From Epinephelus fuscoguttatus (taxonomy: Eukaryota > Chordata > Actinopteri > Perciformes > Serranidae), in the NCBI RefSeq assembly GCF_011397635.1, contig NC_064769.1, forward strand, positions 18,555,207 through 18,619,206: a stretch of DNA of 64,000 nt, in the 5' to 3' direction. The translations under genes and the position numbers were made by a program. A model generated the notes under the pieces. That model ran no database searches. It saw only the letters and a program-made list of their open reading frames with translations, and had not been told where the DNA came from. Positions 46,688-60,400 of this stretch are shown here, piece after piece; the stretch's first letter is position 1, and the number at the start of each line of letters is the position of its first letter.

Positions 46688-49600
46688 ATGCCCGCCAGCG
46701 GCGCCGACTCACTGAAACCCAGCGCCTTCATCCCGGTGTGCACGGCCGCCTGCCTCCTGGTCGGCTCTACCTCCTTGTTCTTCGTCTTCACGTGAGTGCA
46801 AACCCTAAAAAATGAAAAGTTGGTGACATGCACTGTTGGTATGCTCCACAGGAAATGTGTCCAGACACCATTGCTCTTGATCCACAATGCATCAGGTATC
46901 CTTTCTTCCAAATATGTCTGTATTTCTGCATATGGAGTTGGATTTTAGGATTATAAAATGTTAAAATGTTGTTCACTTTCTTCCTCTATGAATTGCCATT
47001 AAGCCTAATATAACTGTACAATAACAGCCTTATCCAATTGTCTTATTTTTAGTTCATTTTCATTTCTAAAAAGCTGCTTAAACCAGTGTCTAAATGACAA
47101 ATGTCCATAAACAGCACCCTTTCTTCTTCACTGACTTCCCCCTGCTGGCAGACCCACCAGGAGCGGCTAACATCTGACCTGGTTGGCTCTCAGTGTGGGC
47201 TAGCCTGGGTGCCTGCCCAGTGCACCCTGAGGACTCAAGAGTAAGCACAGTTTAGGGGATAAGCCACCCACAATCAACATGTATCAAAAACTATCATAAT
47301 GACCCACATTTTGACATAAATGTAGGAGGAAATGGAATTCTCTGCGAAGGCGTTTTTTGTGTCAAGATCAGACAGCCTGATTTGAAACTGAAGTTTTAAT
47401 ACATTTGGTGAAAAGTGTTCAAATGGTTAATTTTAGCCTCGTTTTGACCTATTTGTGAGGAACTAGTGGGAGGCTGTAAAGACTGCACTCAAGCCAACGC
47501 TGGCATGCAGGGAAAAAATGAAATATAATATCCCATAATACCCTAGAATCCAATTTAAACGAGGACTATAGGTTTATCTATACATTTCAGAGGCTTTACT
47601 TATGTTCATACATGAAGAAAAAAACAAGTACCCTACTTTCCATATGAAAACCCCTCTGATATCCACTGTTGACTTCCTGATTGGAGGCTCCCACCTCATC
47701 AGCTCTATGCCAGTCAACTGACCCTTGACCTCCGTAGCCATATCTGCCCTACTTTCTCCCGTATTCTCCAGCAGCGCACCGTTTCCACTGGAATCTGACA
47801 CCAGATTGGGAGTACGGGATTAGGATCCTCTTGCCAACGCCATGTGATCCCCCCATCTGGGAAAAATGGAGTCTGGGATCTTTGAATTTACTACCAGCAG
47901 ATATTTACTGTACTCTCCTTGGAGTGACTTTCACTGTGGAATACACATTCATTCAGTGGTTATTTTTGCACGCGCCACTCTATTATCTTTTCCTTATTTC
48001 CATTTTCCATTCTATAGGGGTATGAAAAGCTCAGAGTTATAGATGTCAGCAGAAATATGGGTGCTTGTTCATGGGAGATGCTCTAAAGCAGGGAGACTAA
48101 ACTTGCTTTGCCACTTTTGCAAAATGGCCAGGGGCCCATTAACAAACAAATATTAATAATGAATACACAGCCTAAATATTTAGCCCAGACCTCTGTTGGG
48201 GTGTCTGGAGGATTCTCTCCCGATTTTTTTTTTTTTTTTTGTTATAAACAAACCCTATTTTGATGCTTAATGCACTCTGACACATTATTTACATCCAAAG
48301 AAAACAAAATCCCAGTGTGAATAACTAAGGGATGTTCCAAAACCATTTTTCTTCTTTCTAAGGGTGGGAGGGAAAAATCAGTACAGCATAGTATTGTGAT
48401 ATTTTGTATGACAATATTATATCGATACATAGGCACCAAGAATTGATTTTAATTTTGACTAATATTGCAAATACAAATTAAACTTGTGATTGTCCGCTAG
48501 AATATAAAAATTAGTCACTTTTTTTCAGTCCACAAAATGCATTTTGCTGCAATAAAAATGACTGAAGTGAGATGAACAGACTGGAAATTTTATTTTATGA
48601 ATAAATACAGATGCAGACAAATGTTTCCTTTGGAGACATTCTGCAGCTGTTAAGAGGTAATAAATTGTAGTATACTGGAATATATGTTATTGCAGCATTC
48701 AGCATATTACAAAACATTTAAAATCACAATAATATTGTATCATGGCCTAAATATCATGGTAATTATGTATCGTGGGGCCTCTTTGGTTCCCATCTTTACT
48801 CCTAACACTGTATGGATGTGAAATAAATTGTTGTATAGCATGGTTCAGGTTAAAGCCCTTTGTAAAAGGTGCAAATCATCCAGAGAATGAACACCATAGA
48901 ATATTTATTGCCTCAGTTTGACATTTAGCTAATTGCTGATACTGTACTTTTTTAAAGATTATTTTTTTGGCATTTTGCCTGAATTGGACAGGAAAGCTTT
49001 TGAGTGAAATGGGCAGAGAGATGGGTAACATGCAACAAAGGGCCATGGTTTGGAATTGAAACTGCGGCCACTGGGGCAAGGACATGTAGCCTACACTGGG
49101 CACCCCCTCCACCAGAGGAGCTAGTAGACGCCCCACATTACACTTTTTGGGTTTTTTTTGTTTTTTGCGAGAAAACAATTCCTCGTCGCTCTAAAACAGT
49201 AGTTGCTAGTGGCTGCAGAGCACAACTTTGTATGCTGGCTAACTAAGAATTGATTTCCAGGTAAACTGCCTTTTTGTCTATGTGTGAAACTACTTTAAAG
49301 CATATCTATAAATTACATGGTATTGGATCAGTGCGTAGACTCGTATATTTGCTGATAACCAATCCAGCATTTAGACAGTGTCAGAGGCATTCCTGATGCT
49401 GGTATTGGTATCAGAACAACTGTAGAATCAATTTATTTTTTTGTGAATCAAATACTTGTCAGCGGCCCACCTGGCTCCCTATAACAGGCCAGATTTGGCC
49501 CACAGGCTGCAGATTCAGTATCACTGCTCTTAAGACACAAATGTCTTACAAATGTCTTATGATTACATCATCTCATGTGGGAACTATATCCAACGCTTTT

Positions 49601-49851
49601 CATTACTTTATCTGGACAGATTTTGTTGTTGGTGATGTATTTATCTACCTCACTTTATTACACAAACTACTTAAATGGGTTTGACATTTGGAATCATTTT
49701 CATCCATTTGCAGCGCTCTCCCCATGCAAGAATACAAAAATATGCCACACTCAAATTCCCAGCTGTCTAATTGCTGGAGTCCTTTGGGATGTAGAGACAA
49801 GCTCACAGTCCAGAAAAGGTAGAGAAACCCTGATGAACTCCATCTATTCTC

Positions 49852-49892
<41 letters not shown>

Positions 49893-52800
49893 AATCAATG
49901 GCCCGCAGACGTGATAGATTGAGAAGAGACTGCTTAATTGGGACTGCATTGCTAAACCAGCAAAACCAGGATACTGCAAATGATTGAACGAACAAGTGAT
50001 GAATCTGCTGCTTCTTGTGGGACAAGGGTTGCATTTTAGCTGGAATGACCTTATAACCTAAAAATCTTTTTAATTAACACAGCCCAGTAGAAAAGAGCTC
50101 ATGGCTTAAAGTGAGCCCACAGCGAGTCTCGGCGCACTCTGACGACTATACATCAACCTTTAAGGGAAGTTGATAACCTCGCTGTCTGACTGACCCATTA
50201 ATGTGCCTGTGTGCTTTTTTGCCCTTATAATCTGGGAGTACATACAGTAAACTTAAAGGCCATTCATATCAGCATGCAGCAGAAAATTGGCAGAAACTCA
50301 GTGTCTCGTCAACTGCCAGATAATATCACACTTTTCTGATATGAGCAATAACTTGTTTGATATCCTGTGTGTCTGCCAAGTCAGCAGCTGCAGCTGGAGC
50401 GGCTCCCTACCTCCAAAAGCAGAGATGGACAGGTGCCACGCTCTGTTCAGCCCTGCCATGGTTACACTGAGTCAAAGGGACGTAGCTTGTCATCTGCCAT
50501 AACATCACCTTGGCCTTTACCCTGGTTACTGTGAATCATAGGAGCACACTGCATGCCATCCAGTCGCGCCTCGTGTCCTATTGTTTTGTCACTTTTTATA
50601 CTGGTGAACACTTTCATCCCCAGTTTTAATCATAACCCCTCCAGTCATATAAAGTCCTTTCATCTGGTAATATTCATGCAATTATCAGCCAGTGTGAGTG
50701 TGTGTGTGTGCATTAGTAATTCAGTTTCCATTGCCAGTTTGCTAGACCTAGAAAACAACCTTTAAGGTTGTGCAGGTTCTTTTGTCTTCCCTCGCCCGAT
50801 AAAATTCATCAGTTACCGGCTTCCTGCTTTTGTTCCTCTGACCGTGAACTTTTGTTTGGGTTAGTGCTTAAGGTTTTGTGCATTGTTAAACTCAGGCTGG
50901 TCGCCGACGCCCAACAAAGGCCGCGTACATCAGAGACCAAGAAAAATGTCCCTTGTTAATTAAGTTATGTTTCACTCTGCCCAGACTCAGACCATCTTGC
51001 TTATCTACTGAGTAAACTGTACAGAATACTGAAATATGTTGAAAGTAGAAAAGGAAACATATTCTGCGGAGAGGTGTGCTCACTTATGCTGAAAATTACA
51101 TGTGCAAACACTGTAGCGGGACAGAATGTCAGCCTTTGCATGTGAAATATTGTACGGGAGGTGCAGTTTAAGTGAAACACTTAAAGGGATAGTGCAGAAT
51201 TTTTTAAGTCGGGTTCTATGAGGTACAAGGGTATTATATTTTGAGAGTCAGGGTATTACATACAGTTGATGGCAGTCGGTACGCCCCCAGTTTAAGGAAG
51301 CAGGCAGGGGTACCGCCATGGGAGCTAAGCAACGTACTGCTGTGGTTGGGGATGGCAGCAAGACGTATTTCAGCTACCTAGAATAACCTTCGTCGTCAGA
51401 CAGCCCTTTCCTGTGGGGAATCGAAGCTGTTTTGCTCTCTTTAAAGCCACCAGACTCCTCTGACAAAAACAGTAATTTTACCTTGCAGAACACGGGAGTC
51501 GCTGGTCTACTGTTGCCTCCATCTGTGAGTGTTATTGTGTCACTTTGATGAATCCGAACTAACCCTTTAACACCAAAGTCACACAACAACACAAGCTAAC
51601 CAATCGAGGCAGCGGCAAGGTGTGCTGATGGCCGTCTATTTTCGATAATACACTGACTGTGGATAAGTACCTCATACAACCCTACTTACAAAATCCAACC
51701 TATCCTTGACTATGTAACCTATGCTGGAGAGCGGCCACTATGGCCACAAATGGCAATTACAATGTGCTAAATGCTAATATACTGTACATGTGCGCAGTGT
51801 AGGTTAACGGTAGCACAGAAAAGGATGAGTCCTCAAGTCATTGAACTGACTGAGTAATGCTAGTTACTCTGCGTTATCTGTCTGTCTGCTAAAATTAGCA
51901 AACGTTAACCGTCGCACTGTTGTAGCCTTTCCTAGTGTGGTCTATTTTTTCTTTTTTAGTCTGTTTTCCTCCCTTTTTAGTCTGGCATTTTTTCCTTGTC
52001 TTGTAGAATAAAATTTTGTGATAATAGTTCACTCACAGGTGTTTCCTCAGAATGGTCTGATGCTTCAACTCGATGTGTAGTTTCGTTGTCAATTAGGCTG
52101 CCGTTCAGACGTGTTTTTTAGACCTGGCGGGCACTACTTGCAAAAAAAAATGTCTGATGTTTCTGTTTTTGTTTTTTTTTAATCTGTACTGATTTGTTCA
52201 TAGACATCCTTTATTATCCATCAAAACTGTCTTAAGCAGGACTGGTAGCTGTGTTGTCCAAATTGACAGTTGTACTTGCAATGCAGGTGTTGTGTCAGCA
52301 TGCTGGGTGCGGTAAAATGAGCGTTTTTAACTGTTGCGACAGTGAACGATGCTCACGTTCAAGATCATAAGTTGCAAAGTGATGCGTTCAGTTCACAGTT
52401 CACTAAAAATATAAGGATATTTGATGAACGTGCTCTTTTAGTGTGTTCATGCACTACACTAGAATGCATCTATTAGATATATAGATACTGTATATCCCTG
52501 CTCCATCTCAGTCCTGATTTAAAGCTTAAAGTGTGTTACTGGCATGCATCAAAAGAAGAAGTCCAGTAGACCATTGAAAATCGTTTTTTTAGATGCTTTA
52601 CTCAGCCACAATCCTCAGTTTCCTTCATTTGTATGCAGTGGTGCACAGTGATGATGAATGTGGATGACACAAGTCACGGATCACGTGAAAAAAGTTGAAC
52701 CCACGACACTGCACGCCATGAAGAAATTTATTGTCTGAGTCTGTGGCAATCTATTCACCACCAGTGCTTTTTGTACTGATGTGATGTGATGTCTAGAAGT

Positions 52801-53205
52801 CTGACAGATCACATGGCGGTGATGCCATTTATGTAACCGTGACAATACTTCACAAAAGGTGCCCTGGCTGCCAGCAGGGGTGAACTTGCCGCTTGACCAA
52901 CCGTGCGGCGTCTGCTGTGCCACTGACCCACTGCAGGGATGAGGGCAGCGTGCAGATTGAGAGAGCAGCTTACTGTTCTGTGTGATTTAATACAGCTCTG
53001 CCCGGGCCGTTTCATTAGGTGGGGCTTGTCTTTGCCACGCTGCAGTGTAATGAACTGTCTCTCTCTGCGGTCCAGATGGCCTCAGACCGATGATGGAAGC
53101 TCGCCGTCCTCGCAGAGGCGTCCGCACTGTAATCTGGCCCACAAGAAATCAGATGGATGAACTCATACAGGCTCCCAGTTCACCTTCAGTGTTTCGTCTG
53201 CAGCA

Positions 53206-53253
<48 letters not shown>

Positions 53254-54364
53254 GGAATAGCACTCTTATTTCAGACTCTGAGTAGTAATTTAACAGCAAA
53301 CCAGAAAAAATAATGATTATCCTCACTTAATATTTTAAAGATCTTTTGTAGGATGATGAGAGGATTCTTGTTACTATCCAGCTCGAGTTACACAGATTAA
53401 TGTATCTGATCAGCTGTGACAGTTTAAGCACATGTCAAACATGTCCATGTTTAGTAAGAGGAACTTTGACACACATCCTGACTAGCAGCCTTGGGGGTGT
53501 GGGGGTGGGATCATGCTATGCTTCTTAATCTTTTTGTCACATATTCACTGCTTCTTAAGATCCTCATAATTTCATTATGCTAAATTTGTCCAAGACTACA
53601 AAAGAAATCCTTGTCCTATTTCCAGTGTTTCCTCATTATCTGTTGTACGAGGGAGTCTCCTGCAGGTGTGGAGTGAATCGATTGGATTTACAGTACATGG
53701 TGGCGTGTGCTGTGATATATGGTGACCGCACGATCTGTGTGTTTGGTGTCTAATGTGAGGAATCCACAATACACTGGACTGGCAGAAATGGTCTGTAATC
53801 CAGAGATCATAATCCAGGGATTACTGGGTTTGCAGCTGGCATGGCATCAGCAGGCGTTCCTCTCGAGGGGGTGGACCCCTCCCCCACAACCTAAAACCAG
53901 CCGGGGGGGTTTGGGGATTGGAGCTGCGCTGGGTTGAAGCACATAATTGAGGCGGATGACTCTTAATTTTGTCAGTGTTTTCACTTTCGTTAATACCTTT
54001 TGTTTAATCGCTCATATGTGTTCGTGGTTTACTTCCCCATGGAGTCATGTGTGAAAACAATTGCATGGGAAATGGAACCTGACCCTGGTTATTCTATTTC
54101 CAATTAACAGTCCAGAAAGTACATGATTATTTTTCTGATACCTTTGCTAATACCAAACCAAAAACTGTAACATTCGACTATTCAAAAGGAAAATTCCCAC
54201 ACAGTGTATATGTAGGTTAAACATGTGATGTTCAATCAAACACTGTAAATATAATCCAGTGAATCTTTTCCTCTGTGTCTACCACTGTAACCTGATTACA
54301 CTGCCCCTCCCTCTAATCTCACACAGTGGAGATATAATCATACTCCCATTCAGTTTAATTCAGC

Positions 54365-54405
<41 letters not shown>

Positions 54406-57400
54406 CTCACACACACACTGAGTCAGTGGAGGAGATAAGTGATGGTCCTCTAAGATTTTAGGGCACACAGAAAGATGTTACACTCGATATAATCCTAACA
54501 GAACGTTCTCAATACTGTGATTTAAAAAAGATAGTTTGACATTATGTTATTCGTTAAGAAGCATGTACATTTAATTTAAAGGGACAGTTCACCCTGAAAT
54601 GAAAAATGCATATTTTTCCTCTTACCTGTAGTGCTATTTATCAGTCTAGATTGTTATTTTATTTTATTTCTACCGAACTACAGGCAGACATCTCTACGGC
54701 CGATATCTCCAACACTCTGCAGTTCACACCAAAATCATAATAATAATAATAATAATGATGATAACTTTATTTATAGGCACCTTTTAAAGCACTCAAGGAC
54801 GCTTTACAAGACAGTTAAAAAAGCAAGCAGCAGTGTATCCATAGATCATGTTGCACAATATACAATAAATGTTAATAAAATAAAAGGTGTGTTTTCAGAC
54901 GGGATTTGAAAGTGGAAAGGGAGCCAATATTGGGAATGTCGTTGAGTAGAGAGTTCCAGTGGTGGGGGCAGAACGGCTGAAGGCTCTAGTAGTTGTAGTC
55001 AAGCAGACAGATGGTGATGTGAGTTGGACTGCAGAAAAGGATCAAAGAGTACGGGAGGGAGTGTAGATATGAAGGAGTTCAGACAGGTAGGAAGGGCCTT
55101 GATTATGAAGGACCTTAAAGGTGTGACAAAACAATGTAGACTGATAAATAGCACTACAACTAAGAGGAAAAATACATAGTTTTGATTTGGGGGTGAACTG
55201 TCCCTTTAACACTAATGCCACAGATTTAAATTTATTTTCTTCATTTTGTCTTTTAGCGCATTCACTCATTTCAACATTTGCTTTAACTGGACAGCTTTAA
55301 TTATAGTGACTATCTATCTGTTTATTATGGTCAGTGCAGTGATAATGTGCAAACCTTATTCCAATACACATTTGGCTCCAACTAACAATTATTTTTTTAT
55401 TGATTAATCTGCTGATTACTCTCTCGGATTACTACTAGCTCTACTTGAACCTATGAACCTGTTGTATAAACCAGGCTTTTTGCTTTTCATAACACAACAG
55501 TAATATGACCGGGCTGTAATCCTCAGTCACCATCAGACACTGCAGTACCTGTCTTTTGTCATTTTCCTTAAAGATATATGTGAAGTTGGAAATTAATTTT
55601 CAGTATATTTAATGATTGAGAAGTTGTTTAAGTCATTTATGAAGAAAAAAATTCAGATATATGCTGGTTCAAGGTGCTCAAATGTGAGGATTTGCGTCTT
55701 TTGCCTGTTTTGAATCATCATAAATTGAATATATTTGGAACACGTTGGGAATGAGGAACTTATTTTACAATTGTCTGACATTTTATGGCTAAAAACATAA
55801 TCAATATTGGAAAAAAATCATTAGTTGCAGCCATTTAAGCATCCAGACCTGCATCATTGTGTAACACATACAGTGCCTTTACTGTATGGTGCAGAAACTC
55901 TTTCCTGGGAGAAACCCCATCATTTAATCCCTTGTTGTGGGCACTGTTGAACACGCACTAATACATGCTTATCTTTCACTGTAAACAATTACTTTTGGGA
56001 TCCACTGCTCCCATCAGAATAAATGGGATGAAGATTATCCCTTAAAATCTTTGTTGTAGCCCTGATTTGTGTTAACCTCAACCTCTAAGGGATAGATACT
56101 TGCAAGGCTCAGAAAATGCTGTAAAACCTTTGATTTACAACATGAACTCTGCTTTGAGTGAACACACTTTGTGACAAGTACAGGAAATGTTTCTCTTTTT
56201 TCCCTCCTGTGTTTGTATATTCAGATGCCCGTGGCTTGCTGCGACCATCTGCCCTGCTGTGCCGCCATGCTGTGCCATCCTCTTCCTTTTTGTGCTGGCC
56301 AACTTCACCATGGCAACCTTTATGGATGCCGGTGTGCTCCCAATGGGTTAGTAATCAAAGTGATGCTATGCTTACAGTAGAGTGCTGTGGAAGTGTTACT
56401 GTAACAGTTTCGCATTTTGGTTTCCAGCAAACGAGGATGAGGACAAGGATGATGAGTTCCGCGCTCCGCTATACAAGAACGTGGATGTGAAGGGCGTCCA
56501 GGTGCGGATGAAGTGGTGTGCTTCGTGTCATTTCTACAGACCCCCACGCTGCTCCCACTGCAGCGTCTGTGATCACTGTGTGGAGGTTGGTGCACGGACA
56601 GATATAAAGACAAGAGCAGAGTCATGGTATTGACAGTTTTTAGGAAGAAAAACTACACGCAGGGGAGAAAGCAAAACAATTTAAATCGTGGAAAATGAGT
56701 GATAAGGACATGGATGGACAGATCAGCGGAGAAAAATGAGTAGCGCTTATGAGTGAGTGTAGCAGTGTGTGTGGGGAAAGTCAATAAAGGGGATTTCTGC
56801 AGAGTGAATGATGGACAGAGTGTGACGGAGAGAGAGAGATCTCATTAATCAGGTTAATCCCTTTCTCAGATCCTTTGTGGTCTCGGTAGAAATGCAATTT
56901 TAAAGAGGGTTCAGACAGCCTGCATTAAACAAAGTGTATTTAGAAAGCACACTGGATGTTCCACAAGTTTTCAACGAATGCTAGTTTATCAGTATTGCAA
57001 ATTATTTGATGGAGAATGATGTTTTTTTCTGTCACTTTAATTTTCATTTTCCCCACAATCTCCCCTCAGGACTTTGACCATCACTGTCCCTGGGTGAACA
57101 ACTGCATCGGGAGGCGAAACTACCGCTACTTCTTCCTGTTCCTGTTGTCACTGACAGCTCACATGATTGGCGTCTTCACCTTTGGCCTCATATATGTCCT
57201 GCACCACATGGATGAATTATGGAAGCTGCACTGCACTGTCACGTATCCTTATACACACTCAGTATGTGTGTGTGCTTGTGAGCTTATCTTGTAAATGTAT
57301 AAATCCTCTGTCTGAGTGCGATTAAAAGAATCAGTCTTCCTTAACAGCATGTACAGTTTGGTAGTGATCAGTATATCAGGGCTGTTTCTCATCCCGGTCC

Positions 57401-60400
57401 TCGGGCTTACTGGATTCCACTTGTACCTGGTGTCCAGAGGACGCACCACCAACGAACAAGTTAGTTTGATTTGATTGAAAGTGAAGGCTCTATCTATAAG
57501 ACAAATCTTTAAAGGGACAGTTCTGCACAAAATCAAAACTACATATTTTTCCTCTTATCTGTAGTGCTATTTATCAGTCTAGATTGTTTTGGTGGGAGTC
57601 GTCGAGTGTTGGAGATATCAGCTGTAGAGATGTCTGACTTCTCTTGAATATAATGGAACTAGATGGCACTCGGCTTGTGGTGCTCAAAGTGCCAAAAAAA
57701 CTTAACAGTAAGGTCTCTTTTCAGAAATCATGACCTGATTATTCAAAATAATCCAAAGAGTTAAATGTAGGAACTATTTTCTTGCTGCGGAACTACACCC
57801 ACCAACCGTATCACCGCACAGGAGGAAGCCTGCATGTACAGCTAGCTCACCTAGCATCACTGAGTCAGCTAATGTTACAGTTCAGCTGAAGAACACACTT
57901 CATTTTGCATAGTGACTCAGTTCGAGGGTGTAGTTCCGTAGGAAGAAAATAGTTCCTACATGAAACTGCTCACAACAAGGTCTGTGGATTATAACTGGGT
58001 CATGATTTCTGGAAAGAGACATTACTGTTGAGTTTGTCAAATGTATTTTTGTGGTGCTTTGAGCACCACAAGCCCAGTGCTGTTTAGTTGCATTATATTT
58101 GAGATAAGGCAGACATCTCCAACACTTTGCAACTCACACCAGAACAATGTAGATTGATAAATAGCACTATAGATAAGAGGGAATATGTGTTTTTGATTTT
58201 GGGGTGAACTGTCCCTTTGAGACGTAACAATTATGATTCATATACAGATGCACTTTTATTTCTGCATGATCCCACAGGTAACTGGGAAGTTTCAAGGTGG
58301 CGTCAATCCTTTCACACGAGGTTGCTGTAACAACCTGGAGTATCTAGTCTGCAGCCCCATCTCTCCAAAGTAAGAGCCATTTCTTCTACCTAATCTTCAG
58401 TCTTTCAGGACCTCCCTATAACTCACTGGCTGACACCCTGTTTGTCATGTGACACCAGCTACACAGCGAGGCCCTGTAAGAAAGCAGTGATCCATGTTCA
58501 GCCTCCGTTCCTGAGACCAGAGATCGACAGGCAGAGGCCGGTGAAAGTCAGGGACAACGGCATACAGAGTCAGGATCTCCAAAATAAAGTATGCATGAAT
58601 GACTTGCATGCCAAATTTCAAGAGTTAAATATTTTCTCACACATCATCTAAGGATTGCAACCTCAGTTGTCAAGGGATCAGATCTATCATGTTTGTGGTT
58701 TTTTTCCCCCCTGCCAGCGGACATCAGCTGGAGCTGTCGAGCTGTCAGACATCAAACAAATGAAAACTCCACCACCGCTGCCACCAAAACCAGACCACAG
58801 CCTGCTGAAGAGCCAACTAGCTGTCATGGATGGTACTGTAGAATGACACATATATATATATGTACTGTGATAACATATTTTACAGTATACATACTTATAT
58901 AATGATAAAGATAACAAAACATCAAGGAAATGTCTTATTTTATAAGCCTGCAGAGTCAAATAAAGCAGTGGTTCTCAGCTGGTGCAGACACAGGGTCCAG
59001 ATTTCTCCTTAGTCATTAGTTCAAGGCCCACACAGTTTAATATATTCAGCATCATACCTAATTTTGGCCATGTCACCGTGCTAGTTTGCTGTCTCTGTTA
59101 AGTAGTTTTACATCATTCACTCACTCTACAGCAGCATCCGGCATTTCAAAATAAAAGCTCTGTGCTGGAAATTCATTGTACTTCAAAATAAAGTTTGTTT
59201 TATACAAACTAGACACATTTGCGAGTCACTTTCAGTCCATACAGAATGGACCCGTGACCCACTTTTGGACTACGACCCACCAGTTGGGAACCATGGAATT
59301 AAAGCTTACATTTACATACATTTTTCTTATTGTTGATAAGTACCACGAAAGACCAAACCCAACAATGAACTGATCCTACAAAGCCTGATACAGCTTATTC
59401 CTCTGTGCCAAAGACCTCGATTTTTCCCCCAAAACAAATAAAAACTCATCACTGAGCCACAGAGAGGTACTAAAAGACATGTTCCTCCATTACCATCAAC
59501 AAGGGTGTTGTAGTTTAGTTTAAATCAATCCCACATACACCATCCTAGTGCCATATTTATGTGTTAGCTAGCAGCTAGTGCACCAAATGTGTACTAATCC
59601 ACAGCTAAAAGTAGTCCCCAACAAATCCAGTATTTTCTCCTATTTGAATAATGTCTGCTGAAAACTACAGTGCCCAGGTGTTTAAGAATTATTTAGTCGT
59701 TTTTAAGATATAACATCTATATTTGTAACTCACATTTTTTAAGATTTAATTTTCAGTAGTAAACAAACTCAATGTTGGTTTTGGTCTTTTCCTGCAATTT
59801 GTTGACTACAAGAAAAACACAGAATATCTGCTATCTGTATCCTGTAATTAATCACAAGGGCTTTTCTTTTCCAGAGATGGGACACCACACCAAATCCATC
59901 ATTCCTGTATCCATTCCCACCGTGCCGCAGCTACGGCCCGTCCTGGAAGCTATATCCAGAGGATCGTCACCCATTCCCCCAGAGCAGGTGCTTTTCAGTC
60001 TGATATTAAGGGTTTACTATGCAGAATTGTTGGTTATGGTATATAAACACAGTTGCCAGCAAAAGTGAAAGCAAAGGCCAACCCCAGATTCTCTCTTGTT
60101 TGGCATTTTGCCCCACTATATTTGAGTTTTTTTGTTTTAGCGCTGTCACTACCTTTTTATAAAGCCCAGACTTGCGCTGTGAGGGTACATGCACATAAAC
60201 GTCCTGAACACCAAATAAGGATAAAATAAGAAAATACAAACAGAGGGCTATGAGTCTCTGCAGAAAAATACACAGCTACACACTTCTACTGGGTCATAAG
60301 TGATGATTGAGAGGGATTACTTCTTTATGAATCCAGGCATTGTTTTTTAGGAAAATCCTGCTTAGTATATTTTTAATTTGTTGTATTTTTGCACAGTGAT

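Larger units (their letters stand above)
48090..49535. mobile_element. Probable hAT-like element carrying nested repeats
   Basis: The left end GCAGGGAGACTAAACTTGC and the right end GCAGATTCAGTATCACTGCTC are loosely inverted (CAGG../..CTGC), and GGCCAGGGGCCCATT / GGCCCACAGGCTGCAG recall hAT Charlie-type ends. Other repeats (48360-48800, 48960-49140) lie inside. Confidence 0.4.
46792..56224 (+). other. zdhhc8: zdhhc8 intron 1 (9.4 kb)
   Basis: No coding exon seen inside. Parts 46800-48080, 49540-51180 and 51710-54575 hold only unnamed sequence and microsatellites; repeats are listed separately. Confidence 0.7.

Noticed and set aside
54900..55140. LINE-tail frame as a live reverse-transcriptase gene
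   Set aside because: Only the C-terminal tail is present, truncated and nested in a MITE; not a functional gene.
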